Assembly (NCBI GenBank): GCA_013140935.1
Contig: JABFSD010000415.1
Span: forward strand, 1 to 8,574
Direction of reading: 5' to 3'
Length of the DNA: 8,574 nt
DNA from: Acidobacteriota bacterium
Lineage (GTDB): Bacteria; Acidobacteriota; Blastocatellia; RBC074
Shown piece by piece: positions 1-7,180 of the stretch (the first letter of the stretch is position 1; each line of letters starts with the position of its first letter). The notes under the pieces are model-generated. The model did no database searches. It saw nothing but the letters and a program-made list of their open reading frames with translations, and was not told where the DNA came from. Position numbers and translations under genes: made by a program.

Positions 1-1
1 C

Positions 2-1387
2 CGCGACGCACGCGAGCAGATCGAACTTATCGAACAGTCCGTCTTGCGCTGGGAGAAAGGCGAGAAGGCCCCGGAACAAGTGTGGGCCGCGCAACGCGGT
101 TTCCATACGATCAAAGGCGCAGGCAAGACGGGCTATGTGTTGGAGCTGACTTCGCAAGCGTGGCGCAGCGTGAAAGACGTAGACCGTCCCGTCTGGAAGC
201 ATTGGCTCAACGTCGTAGTCCCCGACAAAGTCACAAGCGACAAGGCGTTGCTTTATATCGGCAGCGGCAGCAACCGTGACGCTGCGCCGACTAGAATCTC
301 TGACCGTGCGCAAATGATCGCCGCCGACACCAACACGGTCGTTGCCGAAGTGATGATGGTTCCCAATCAGCCGCTGCGGTTCAGCGATTCGCCCGAACAG
401 GCGCGTTCAGAAGACGACCTCATCGCTTATACGCGCGTCAAACATTTCACGACCAAAGACGATTATTGGCTGGTGCGGCTGGCGATGGTTAAAAGCGGAG
501 TGCGCGCGATGGATGCCGTGCAGGAATTCATGGCGAGCGAGCCTGGAGGCAAACGCAAGATCAGGCAGTTCGTCGTCACCGGCGCATCGAAACGCGGCTG
601 GACGGCGTGGCTCGTCGGCACCGTAGACCGCCGCGTCATCGCCATCGCACCGATGGTGATTGACGCCTTGAACAGCGAAGCCATCACGCGCCATCACTTT
701 GAGGTTTACGGATTTTTCTCAGACGCGCTGGATGATTACGTCAAGCACGGCTTGTTCCCGCACAAGATCGGTACGCCGGAATATCAGGCGGTGCTGGCGA
801 TTGAAGACCCTTATCAATATCGCGCGCGCGCCAAACACAAGATGCCTAAGTTCCTTATCAACGCGGCGGGCGATGAATTCTTTTTGCCCGACAACTCACA
901 GTTTTATTTCGGCGCGTTGCAGCAAGAGAAACATCTGCGCTACGTGCCGAACGCCAAACACAACGTAACGGCGGGCACTGACGCGCTCGCCAGCCTGATC
1001 GCCTTTTATCAAGCAGTGATTACCAATCGCCCGCGTCCGCGTTTCTCGTGGCGGAAAGAAAAGGATGGTTCACTGATCGTGATGCCTAAAGACAAGCCGC
1101 AAGCCGTCAATCTCTGGCAGGCGACCAACGCGAACGCGCGCGACTTCAGGCTGGATGTCATTGGCAAGGCTTATCAGAGTTCGCCGTTGCAAGCCGATGC
1201 GAAAGGTAATTACATCGCGCGCGTCGCCAAGCCTGAAAAAGGATTCACGGCGTTCTTTGTCGAATTGGTTTATGACAGCGGCGGCAAACACGCGTTCAAG
1301 TTCACGACCGAAATCAGCGTCGTACCTGACGTATTGCCTTTTGCGTGGCAGGATGCGGCGAAGAAATACGCCGCAACGAAGAAGTAG
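2..1387 (+). CDS. PhoPQ-activated pathogenicity-related family hydrolase (5' end outside window)
   Basis: Member of the PhoPQ-activated pathogenicity-related family (Pfam PhoPQ_related), alpha/beta-hydrolase-fold proteins usually exported; the in vivo substrate is mostly unknown. The reading frame is open to the left edge, so the TTG at 44 is not the start; the true start and any signal peptide lie upstream, and 461 codons are visible. Family hallmarks, numbered from base 2: the block VDRPVWKHWL followed by VVPDK and a Gly-Ser-rich strand, then VPNQPL, then the nucleophile elbow GASKRGW with candidate catalytic Ser196, then GDEFFLPD with candidate Asp291 or Asp297, and PNAKH with candidate His320. 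The last ~110 residues form a beta-rich C-terminal domain seen in the family. The gene ends 87 bases before the dipeptidase on the same strand, so cotranscription is possible. The family call is secure; the enzymatic activity is inferred. Confidence 0.9.
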   Translation, partial: RDAREQIELIEQSVLRWEKGEKAPEQVWAAQRGFHTIKGAGKTGYVLELTSQAWRSVKDVDRPVWKHWLNVVVPDKVTSDKALLYIGSGSNRDAAPTRISDRAQMIAADTNTVVAEVMMVPNQPLRFSDSPEQARSEDDLIAYTRVKHFTTKDDYWLVRLAMVKSGVRAMDAVQEFMASEPGGKRKIRQFVVTGASKRGWTAWLVGTVDRRVIAIAPMVIDALNSEAITRHHFEVYGFFSDALDDYVKHGLFPHKIGTPEYQAVLAIEDPYQYRARAKHKMPKFLINAAGDEFFLPDNSQFYFGALQQEKHLRYVPNAKHNVTAGTDALASLIAFYQAVITNRPRPRFSWRKEKDGSLIVMPKDKPQAVNLWQATNANARDFRLDVIGKAYQSSPLQADAKGNYIARVAKPEKGFTAFFVELVYDSGGKHAFKFTTEISVVPDVLPFAWQDAAKKYAATKK

Positions 1388-1394
1388 TCCTTAA

Positions 1395-1449
1395 CGTCTC
1401 AGGAAGACGAAATTGGAATTGCACCCATCACTAGCATCAAAACCATAAT
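1395..1449 (+). promoter_or_regulatory. Possible weak promoter upstream of the dipeptidase gene
   Basis: The 87-base gap holds a -10-like CATAAT at 1444-1449 and a poor -35-like TTGCAC at 1419-1424, 19 bases apart. A 5-bp inverted repeat, CGTCT and AGACG around a 5-base loop, lies at 1395-1409 but is not followed by a T-run, so it is not a convincing terminator. The dipeptidase could equally be read from the upstream gene. Weak evidence. Confidence 0.15.
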
Positions 1450-1461
1450 TACTCCGAACCA

Positions 1462-1467
1462 AAAGGA
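1462..1467 (+). promoter_or_regulatory. Ribosome binding site of the dipeptidase gene
   Basis: AAAGGA lies 7 bases before the ATG at 1475. It supports this start, which also gives a clean signal peptide. Confidence 0.7.
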
Positions 1468-1474
1468 ACCCGTA

Positions 1475-2671
1475 ATGAAATCTCTGTTCACAAGTTTTGT
1501 CTGTTTGTTTTTGATGGCTATGAATGGCTTCGCGCAAACCGATGACGCGATTGCCGCCAAAGCGAAGAAGCTGCATTTTTCGTCTATCGTGTTAGACACG
1601 CACATTGACACGACGCCGCGGCTGCAACGTGCGGGCTGGCTGTTCACCGACGAACACCCGGACGGCGCAGTTGATTTGCCGCGCATGAAAAAAGGCGGAT
1701 TGAACGGCCTGTTCTTTTCAATCTATATGGCGGGCACGGTGACGGGGCCGAAAGCGGTCGCCGATTCTATCGAACGCATTGCCGCCGTTCACAAGCTCGC
1801 CGCCGACTTGCCCAACGAAGTGATGCTGTGCCGCACCGCCGCCGATGTGAAACTCGCGCATCGCCAAAAGAAAATCGCTGCGCTGATGGGCATGGAAGGC
1901 GGACATATGATTAACAACAGCCTCGCTACGTTGCGGATGTATGCCGAACTCGGTGTGCGTTATTTGACGCTGACCCATTCGGTGAATACGGAATGGGGCG
2001 ATAGCTCGACCGATACACCAAAGCACAACGGCCTCACCGATTTCGGCAAAGACGTAGTGCGTGAACTCAACAAGCTAGGTGTATTGGTAGACATTTCGCA
2101 CGTAGCGGACAAAACCTTTTATGACGCGCTGGCCGTGAGCAGTGCGCCGATGATCGCTTCGCATTCGTCTTGTCGCGCGCTGTCGAATCATCCGCGCAAC
2201 ATGACCGACGAAATGATTAAGGCGCTCGCGGCGAAAGGCGGCGTGATTCAAATCAATTACCTCGACAGTTTTATTGACGAACCGCTTTATCAATATTCGC
2301 TCAAGACCCGCGAGGCTTCGCGCGCGCGGATGCAGGAGTTGGGTGGATTCACGCCGGAAAACGCCACAAAGGTGCGCGAAGAAATGGCGCAGCAATTCGG
2401 CCCTGCGCCTAAAGTCACTTGGGAAAAGATCATCGAACACATTGACCACGCCGTGAAACTCGTCGGCGCTGACCACGTCGGACTGGGTTCAGATTTCGAC
2501 GGCGGCTCGATGCCAGAAGGGATGAAGGACGCTACACAATTGCCGAAGCTCACCGAAGCATTGTTGCGCAAGGGCTACGCTGAAAAAGACATTCGCAAGA
2601 TATTGGGCGAGAACACGGTGCGTTTATTGGGCGAAGTCGAGAAGGCGGCGGCGGGTTTAAGGAAGAAATAA
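1475..2671 (+). CDS. Exported zinc dipeptidase, peptidase family M19 (membrane/renal dipeptidase type)
   Basis: Complete 398-residue M19 dipeptidase, the amidohydrolase-fold family of renal dipeptidase, which hydrolyses dipeptides using two zinc ions. Residues 1-20 form a signal peptide (MKSL, hydrophobic core, then GFA before Gln21), so the enzyme should act in the periplasm or outside. The expected metal ligands are all present: His43 and Asp45 in DTHID, bridging Glu141 in MEGGH, His209 in DISH and His230 in ASHSS. Arg241 in HPRN and Asp340 in GSDFDGG match the substrate-binding Arg and the catalytic Asp of the family. Length fits the family. The start is set by a good ribosome binding site and the signal peptide. 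The gene faces a convergent small-gene pair. Substrates could be L-L or L-D dipeptides from protein or cell-wall turnover; the sequence does not decide. Nothing appears broken. Confidence 0.95.
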   Translation: MKSLFTSFVCLFLMAMNGFAQTDDAIAAKAKKLHFSSIVLDTHIDTTPRLQRAGWLFTDEHPDGAVDLPRMKKGGLNGLFFSIYMAGTVTGPKAVADSIERIAAVHKLAADLPNEVMLCRTAADVKLAHRQKKIAALMGMEGGHMINNSLATLRMYAELGVRYLTLTHSVNTEWGDSSTDTPKHNGLTDFGKDVVRELNKLGVLVDISHVADKTFYDALAVSSAPMIASHSSCRALSNHPRNMTDEMIKALAAKGGVIQINYLDSFIDEPLYQYSLKTREASRARMQELGGFTPENATKVREEMAQQFGPAPKVTWEKIIEHIDHAVKLVGADHVGLGSDFDGGSMPEGMKDATQLPKLTEALLRKGYAEKDIRKILGENTVRLLGEVEKAAAGLRKK

Positions 2672-2672
2672 G

Positions 2673-2719
2673 CCTGCGCGCGGCTGCATTCTGAGAGCAG
2701 TTAGAAAAAGCGGCGCAGG
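2673..2719. terminator. Possible weak bidirectional terminator between convergent genes
   Basis: CCTGCGC at 2673-2679 and GCGCAGG at 2713-2719 form a 7-bp inverted repeat with a 33-base loop, which itself holds a short CTGC/GCAG pairing. A run of five A at 2705-2709 reads as T on the minus strand but lies inside the loop. The position just after the dipeptidase stop and before the convergent gene's stop suits a terminator, but the structure is not canonical. Confidence 0.2.
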
Positions 2720-2737
2720 TGTGCGGCAAGGTGCTGA

Positions 2738-3055
2738 TTATTCAGCAGCAGATTCGTCACCGGTTTCGTCAGTGAGTGGCAGCGCGTCTTGCGCGAGTTT
2801 CTTCTTCTTACTTTTGCGGGCAGGCGGCAAGGCGCGTTCAGCACGCAACCGTTCAATTTCGAGGCGCAACTCAAGCTTCTCGCGTTCGTGGCGTTCGCGT
2901 TCATCAAGCCGTTGCACTTCATAGCCCAGGTGCTGCAAGGCAGCGATGACGGCTTCGTGTTGCGCCTGAAGATTCTTGATCTTGTTGCTGTTGTCTTGCG
3001 TGGTTTCAGTCAGCTTGAAAACCTGACGAATAAAGTCCAGGAATTGTTTCCACAT
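2738..3055 (-). CDS. Small coiled-coil protein, function unknown
   Basis: Encodes 105 residues starting MWKQFLDF. I recognise no characterised domain. An amphipathic N-terminal helix (about residues 1-17) is followed by a long, highly charged helix (about 18-75: NKIKNLQAQH, then VQRLDERERHEREKLELRLE) with heptad-like spacing typical of a coiled coil. After that come a Pro-Pro linker, a Lys-rich patch (KSKKKK) and an acidic tail ending DESAAE. There is no signal peptide or membrane segment, so it is probably cytoplasmic. The start is set by AAAGGAG five bases before the ATG. The frame could be opened further upstream to 3184, but that extension is basic, Cys-rich and lacks a ribosome binding site. 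The first 50 bases overlap the end of the upstream small gene, suggesting translational coupling. It could be a structural or scaffold partner of that gene's product; this is inference. Confidence 0.75.
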   Translation of the reverse strand: MWKQFLDFIRQVFKLTETTQDNSNKIKNLQAQHEAVIAALQHLGYEVQRLDERERHEREKLELRLEIERLRAERALPPARKSKKKKLAQDALPLTDETGDESAAE

Positions 3056-3236
3056 GGAAGCTCCTTTGAATTTCGCGCAGCATCGCCCAGGAGCGCGCCT
3101 GACTATGTTCCGTGGCGATGCGATCCTGCTCAATTTTTTCCTGGGCTTTTTGCATAGCCGCGACGCATTCCGCCAGCATTTCACTCAAGCTGGCTTCCTC
3201 CTGCGCCGACAGCGACGTAGTGATTATGGTATCCAT
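3006..3236 (-). CDS. Small helical protein, function unknown, coupled to the coiled-coil gene
   Basis: Encodes 76 residues, MDTIITTSLS then an Ala/Glu/Gln-rich, probably helical segment (about residues 10-60, containing EEASLSEMLAECVAAMQKAQ), with a less regular tail ending GFQAD. No known domain is recognised; there is no signal peptide or membrane segment. The start is supported by AAGGGGG six bases upstream. The last 50 bases overlap the start of the coiled-coil gene in another frame, and that gene's ribosome binding site lies inside this one. Such overlap usually means coordinated translation and often a shared complex. The overlapping tail may carry little function of its own, or a frameshift may have extended it. 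Real gene likely; function unknown. Confidence 0.6.
   Translation of the reverse strand: MDTIITTSLSAQEEASLSEMLAECVAAMQKAQEKIEQDRIATEHSQARSWAMLREIQRSFHVETIPGLYSSGFQAD
3061..3067 (-). promoter_or_regulatory. Ribosome binding site that fixes the start of the coiled-coil gene
   Basis: On the minus strand AAAGGAG lies 5 bases before the ATG at 3055-3053. It sits inside the coding region of the upstream small gene, within its Gln-Arg-Ser codons. It makes MWKQF the start rather than the upstream ATG at 3184. Confidence 0.75.
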
Positions 3237-3242
3237 CTATTA

Positions 3243-3249
3243 CCCCCTT
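3243..3249 (-). promoter_or_regulatory. Ribosome binding site of the 76-residue gene
   Basis: AAGGGGG on the minus strand, 6 bases before the ATG at 3236-3234. Confidence 0.55.
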
Positions 3250-3256
3250 ACTTCGG

Positions 3257-3284
3257 AGTCTAGCATAGAAATTAGTGGCGACAA
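3257..3284 (-). promoter_or_regulatory. Candidate sigma70-type promoter for the small-gene pair
   Basis: On the minus strand TTGTCG (3284-3279) and TAGACT (3262-3257) are 16 bases apart, each matching four of six consensus positions. The -10 box ends about 20 bases before the start codon at 3236, leaving a short leader. The remaining gap to 3435 holds no gene that I can support, and I see no clear plus-strand promoter there for the propeller gene. Confidence 0.3.
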
Positions 3285-3434
3285 GATTTGCCCTGCCTCG
3301 GGCTCCTCTTTTCTTTATGGCCCGCAGGAACAGAGCGCGCTCAGGCAATTAGCGGTTGAAAACTAGGCACCCATTGCCCACAATCCGTCCCATTCAATTT
3401 ACGCAGTAATTTTCCATTCACCTGAAAAACCATC

Positions 3435-3439
3435 GGAGG
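3435..3439 (+). promoter_or_regulatory. Ribosome binding site of the propeller gene
   Basis: GGAGG, 6 bases before the ATG at 3446. A near-ideal site that sets the start and yields a signal peptide. Confidence 0.8.
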
Positions 3440-3445
3440 TTCGTC

Positions 3446-6400
3446 ATGAAATTCCGTCTTGCCTTATTGGCTTTGATTGGCGTGGCATTAGTGTTCGTTG
3501 TTATCGAATCGGGTTCGGCGCAATCAACTGCCACCAGTTCGCCACCATCTCAGTTTGGCGCGATGAAGTGGCGTTGCATCGGCCCCTTTCGCGGAGGCCG
3601 CACGGTCGGTGCGGTCGGTATTCCGTCGCAACCCAACACGTTTTTCATCGGCGTCAACAACGGCGGCGTATGGAAGACGACGGATGCGGGCAGAACGTGG
3701 CAGCCGATCTTCGACGATCAGCCCACGGGTTCTATCGGTGACGTAGCCCTGTGTGAGTCGCAACCCAACGTGATTTATGTCGGCAGCGGCGAAGGCTTGC
3801 CCTTCCGGCCTGACCTGTCAGTCGGCGACGGCGTTTATAAATCAACCGATGGCGGCAAGACATGGCGCAACACGGGGCTGCGCGATGGGCAGCAAATCGG
3901 CGGCCTGGCGGTTGACCGCAAAGACCCCAATCGCGCCTTTGCCGCTGTCGCCGGGCATCCGTTCGGGCCGAACAATGAGCGCGGCGTATACCGAACGCTC
4001 GACGGCGGCGCTACGTGGCAGCAGGTGCTGTTCAAAGACGAGGACACCGGCGCGATGCAGGTCGAGATTGACCCGAACAATGCGCAAGTCATCTATGCCG
4101 ATCTGTTTGAAGCGCGCCACGGGGCGTGGGAAAACGGCTCGTGGCAAGGGCCGGGCAGCGGACTTTATAAATCCACCGACGGCGGCAACACGTGGCGGCA
4201 GTTGACCAAAGGCTTGCCCACGTTTGCCGAAGGCTTGGGGCGCATCGGCTTCGGCATTGCGCGCAGCAACTCGAACGTCATCTATGCGACCGTAGACGCC
4301 AACAACGCCACGGGTGGCATTTATCGCAGCGACGACGCGGGCGAATCGTGGCGCAAACTGTCGGGCGAGGCGCGACTGTGGGGACGCGGTTCTGATTTCG
4401 CTGAGGTACGCCCGCATCCGAAAAATCCTGACATCGTGTTTGTGGCGAACACCGCGTCTTACAAATCCACCGATGGCGGCAAGACGTGGACTGGTTTCAA
4501 AGGCGCACCGGGCGGCGACGATTACCACCGCATCTGGATGAACCCTGAACAACCCGACACGATGATCTTTGCCGCAGACCAGGGCGTGACGATTACGGTC
4601 AATGGCGGCGACACGTGGAGCAGTTGGTACAACCAGCCGACCGCGCAGATGTATCACGTCATCACCGACAATCGCTGGCCTTATTGGGTTTACTCCGGGC
4701 AGCAGGAAAGCGGTTCGGCGGCGGTGGCTTCGCGCGGAGATTACGGCGCGATCACTTGGCGCGATTGGCGAACCGTGGGCGTAGACGAATATGGATACGC
4801 CGCGCCTGATCCGCTGAATCCCGACATCACGTATGGCGGACGCATTACGCGCTATGACTGGCGCACAGGGCAGACGCAAAACATCGCGCCCGAACCCGTG
4901 CGCAGCGGCAAGTACCGAATGTTGCGCACGATGCCTTCGATCTTTTCACCTGTAGACAACAAGACGCTTTTCTTTGCGACCAATGTTTTGTGGAAGACGC
5001 TGAACGGCGGCAACAGTTGGGAAATCATCAGCCCTGATTTGTCGCGTGAGCGATACGAGATTCCGGCGAGCATCGGCAAATATCGCAAGCCTGAAATGGC
5101 TACCATGCCACGGCGCGGCGTGATTTATTCAGTCGCGCCTTCGCATAAAAATCTGAATACGATCTGGGCGGGAACCGATGACGGCTTGATTCATCGTACG
5201 ACCGATGGCGGCAAGACGTGGGCGAATATCACTCCGCCTGAACTCAAAAGCTGGATGAAAGTCGCACAACTCGACGCCGGACATTTTGACGACGACACGG
5301 TGTATGCGGCGATCAATACGTTGCGGCTGGATGATCTGAGGCCGCACATTTATCGCACGCGCGACGGCGGCAAGACGTGGCAACACGTCACGAACGGGAT
5401 TCCGACGAACAACGTCATCAACGTCGTGCGCGAAGACCCACAACGCAAAGGCTTGCTGTTTGCGGGCAGTGAAAACGCGGTCTTCGTTTCCTTCGACGAC
5501 GGAGACAACTGGCAATCGTTGCGTAACAACATGCCCGCGACTTCGATTCGTGATTTGGTGATTAAGGATGACGACGTAGTGGTCGGTACGCACGGACGTT
5601 CATTTTGGATATTGGATGACATCACACCGCTACGCCAATGGTCGCCACAGGTCGCTGCTTCGAATGCGCATCTGTTTGCGCCGCAACTGGCGACGCGCGT
5701 GCGGCGCAGCAACAACACCGATACGCCGATTCCGCCTGAAGAACCGATGGGACAGAATCCGCCCGACGGAGCCATCCTCAACTATTGGCTCAAGGGCGAT
5801 GCGCAAAATGTCACGCTCGAAATTCTCGACGCGCAAAACAACGTCGTAAGGCGTTACGCGAGCAACGACCCGCCAGAGCAATTGGATGCGACGAAACTCG
5901 CCTATCCGGCTTATTGGTTCCGCGCGCCGCGTGTCTTATCGAGCAAAGCCGGAATGCAACGCTGGACGTGGGATTTGCGTTACGCGCCGCCCACGGGCGT
6001 TGGGCGTTCCTATGGCATGCAAGCGTTGTGGCGCGATACGCCGCCGGGGCCGTTTGGGCCGTTGGCTGCACCGGGTGATTTCACGGTGCGACTGATGGTG
6101 GATGGCAAAGTGACTGCGCAGCCGTTAAAGCTGCGGATGGATCCGCGTGTGATGACGCCTGCGGCTGAACTCGCGCAACAGCAAACCCAGGCGAAGCTTT
6201 GTTACGAAGGCATTCGCGCCATTCGCGCGTTGCAAGCTGAAGTGAAACAAACGCGTGAAACGTTGAAATCCGCCACTGACCGCACCGCCGCTGATGCTTT
6301 GGATAAACAACTTGCCGCGCTGGAAGGCCGCACCGAAGGCGAAGATTTTTTTGGCGGAGCCAACCGCGAACCTGGCTTGGCGGGCATCGCTACAGGCTTT

Positions 6401-6550
6401 TTCGCGGTGATGAATCTGATTGACGCGGCGGATGTAGCGCCGACTTCGCAAGCGATCAAGGCCGTAGAGGATTTGCAAGCGCGTCTCATCCAAACGACTT
6501 CACAAGTGAAGGCTTTGCAACAGCAAGTTGCGCAACTGAAAGGTAAGTGA
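3446..6550 (+). CDS. Secreted Asp-box (BNR/sortilin-VPS10-like) beta-propeller protein
   Basis: Encodes 1034 residues. Residues 1-26 are a signal peptide (MKFR, long hydrophobic core, then SAQS), so the protein is exported. Residues ~40-730 carry eleven Asp-box motifs of the S/T-x-D/N-x-G-x-T/S/N-W type, at 78-85, 133-140, 184-191, 243-250, 295-302, 341-348, 384-391, 518-525, 585-592, 638-645 and 682-689. Such motifs mark turns between blades in sialidase-like and sortilin-like propellers, here probably two propellers in tandem. The propeller part closes with GTHGRSFWILDD at 715-726. Residues ~770-900 look like a beta-sandwich region, and ~905-960 and ~1000-1034 are helical and coiled-coil-like. 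Sialidase catalytic residues cannot be assigned, so names such as glycosyl hydrolase are unsafe; binding of peptides or polymers is the likelier role. The family is common in Acidobacteriota and Bacteroidota. The gene stands alone and ends with TGA just before a large palindrome. Confidence 0.9.
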   Translation: MKFRLALLALIGVALVFVVIESGSAQSTATSSPPSQFGAMKWRCIGPFRGGRTVGAVGIPSQPNTFFIGVNNGGVWKTTDAGRTWQPIFDDQPTGSIGDVALCESQPNVIYVGSGEGLPFRPDLSVGDGVYKSTDGGKTWRNTGLRDGQQIGGLAVDRKDPNRAFAAVAGHPFGPNNERGVYRTLDGGATWQQVLFKDEDTGAMQVEIDPNNAQVIYADLFEARHGAWENGSWQGPGSGLYKSTDGGNTWRQLTKGLPTFAEGLGRIGFGIARSNSNVIYATVDANNATGGIYRSDDAGESWRKLSGEARLWGRGSDFAEVRPHPKNPDIVFVANTASYKSTDGGKTWTGFKGAPGGDDYHRIWMNPEQPDTMIFAADQGVTITVNGGDTWSSWYNQPTAQMYHVITDNRWPYWVYSGQQESGSAAVASRGDYGAITWRDWRTVGVDEYGYAAPDPLNPDITYGGRITRYDWRTGQTQNIAPEPVRSGKYRMLRTMPSIFSPVDNKTLFFATNVLWKTLNGGNSWEIISPDLSRERYEIPASIGKYRKPEMATMPRRGVIYSVAPSHKNLNTIWAGTDDGLIHRTTDGGKTWANITPPELKSWMKVAQLDAGHFDDDTVYAAINTLRLDDLRPHIYRTRDGGKTWQHVTNGIPTNNVINVVREDPQRKGLLFAGSENAVFVSFDDGDNWQSLRNNMPATSIRDLVIKDDDVVVGTHGRSFWILDDITPLRQWSPQVAASNAHLFAPQLATRVRRSNNTDTPIPPEEPMGQNPPDGAILNYWLKGDAQNVTLEILDAQNNVVRRYASNDPPEQLDATKLAYPAYWFRAPRVLSSKAGMQRWTWDLRYAPPTGVGRSYGMQALWRDTPPGPFGPLAAPGDFTVRLMVDGKVTAQPLKLRMDPRVMTPAAELAQQQTQAKLCYEGIRAIRALQAEVKQTRETLKSATDRTAADALDKQLAALEGRTEGEDFFGGANREPGLAGIATGFFAVMNLIDAADVAPTSQAIKAVEDLQARLIQTTSQVKALQQQVAQLKGK

Positions 6551-6563
6551 GAGACGGCAAGCG

Positions 6564-6658
6564 GGTGCATGGAGTCCGGCCTTTAGGCTGAGTCGGCGCG
6601 CAGCGCCGTATGGCTCGTAAACGAGCCGACTCAGCCTGAAGGCTGGACTCCATGCACC
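6564..6658. repeat. Nested palindromic element with 34-base arms (REP/MITE-like)
   Basis: Arms at 6564-6597 and 6625-6658 are inverted copies over 34 positions with two differences (6578 and 6584), both allowing G-U pairing in RNA. The 27-base centre holds two further hairpins: GGCGC at 6595-6599 with GCGCC at 6603-6607, and GGCTCG at 6612-6617 with CGAGCC at 6622-6627. Each arm also contains its own small palindrome: GCCT-TT-AGGC on the left and AGCCT-GA-AGGCT on the right. The whole could form a cruciform or branched RNA. It begins 13 bases after the propeller gene's stop. It lacks a following T-run, so it is not a classic intrinsic terminator, although it could stall polymerase or protect mRNA ends. 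No transposase is nearby. I infer a dispersed repetitive element. Confidence 0.8.
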
Positions 6659-6706
6659 TGACTTCGACAAATTTTGCATGAGCAGAAGTGATTTACTCAT
6701 CCGCGT

Positions 6707-7180
6707 ATGCGTCTGGTTGGCCTTGCTGGTTACTTGCCCGTCGCGGCTTTTGCATTTTCTCAGCGCAAATCTTGGGAAAGAGTTTTGCGCTGGGTTTGGA
6801 CGTTGAGCGGCCTTTGTCTGTTGTTGCACATCGTTTTCGCGTTGCATTTTGTTCATCACTGGAATCAGGCTTCGGTCTACGTCGAGACGGCGCGCCAAAC
6901 GGCTGAAGTCTTCGGCGTCAACTGGGGCGGCGGGATGTATGTGAATTACGCGCTACTATCGTTGTGGATGGCTGAAATCGCTTGGTGGTGGCTGTGGCCG
7001 CAAAGCTATCAACGGCGTCCGCGCTGGTTGACGGTGAGTTGGCAGGCGTTTTTGTTCTTCATTTTTTTCAACGCGACGGTGGTGTTTGTGAACGAAACGC
7101 TGCGTTGGTTAGGCGTGTTGGGAACGATGTTTTTGTTGTGGATGTGGTGGCGACCCAAACGAAGTCTGGAAAAGTCTTGA
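6707..7180 (+). CDS. Small polytopic membrane protein, function unknown (5' end uncertain, probable frameshift)
   Basis: Encodes 157 residues from the ATG at 6707. It is strongly hydrophobic with probable membrane helices at about 2-18, 27-48, 78-98, 108-128 and 132-148. Notable blocks are HFVHHW (47-52), TARQTAEVFGVNWGGGMYVN (61-80) and FFNATVVF (120-127). The family resembles uncharacterised acidobacterial membrane proteins, from general memory only; no function is known. No ribosome binding site precedes 6707, and an in-frame TGA lies at 6689. In another frame, an ATG at 6678 gives MSRSDLLIRVCVWLALL, which would run smoothly into GYLPVAAFAF if one base were added near 6728. I suspect a one-base deletion or sequencing error, with the real protein about 10 residues longer. 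The last six codons (RSLEKS) and the stop fall in the decamer repeat array, so the C-terminus may have been reshaped by it. Confidence 0.65.
   Translation: MRLVGLAGYLPVAAFAFSQRKSWERVLRWVWTLSGLCLLLHIVFALHFVHHWNQASVYVETARQTAEVFGVNWGGGMYVNYALLSLWMAEIAWWWLWPQSYQRRPRWLTVSWQAFLFFIFFNATVVFVNETLRWLGVLGTMFLLWMWWRPKRSLEKS

Noticed and set aside
44..46. TTG as the start of the first hydrolase
   Set aside because: The frame is open back to base 2 with sensible residues and no ribosome binding site precedes the TTG; the gene begins outside the window.
3056..3184. Longer start for the coiled-coil protein at 3184 on the minus strand
   Set aside because: The extension is basic and Cys-rich, overlaps the 76-residue gene, and lacks a ribosome binding site, whereas the ATG at 3055 has AAAGGAG at the right distance.
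3112..3366. Plus-strand 84-codon frame before the propeller gene
   Set aside because: It lies antisense to the better supported 76-residue gene and has no ribosome binding site or recognisable features.
3842..4879. A 345-codon open frame antisense to the propeller gene
   Set aside because: It mirrors the sense gene's codon bias and repeated Asp-boxes, is Arg/Ala-rich without domain features, and has no ribosome binding site; the sense gene is certain.
6564..6658. Ordinary intrinsic terminator
   Set aside because: The hairpin is far longer than usual, is internally branched, and is not followed by a T-run, although it may still affect transcript ends.
6500..6898. A 132-codon minus-strand frame running through the nested palindrome
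   Set aside because: It overlaps the 3' end of the propeller gene and the start of the membrane protein gene and translates the palindrome; there is no domain signature.
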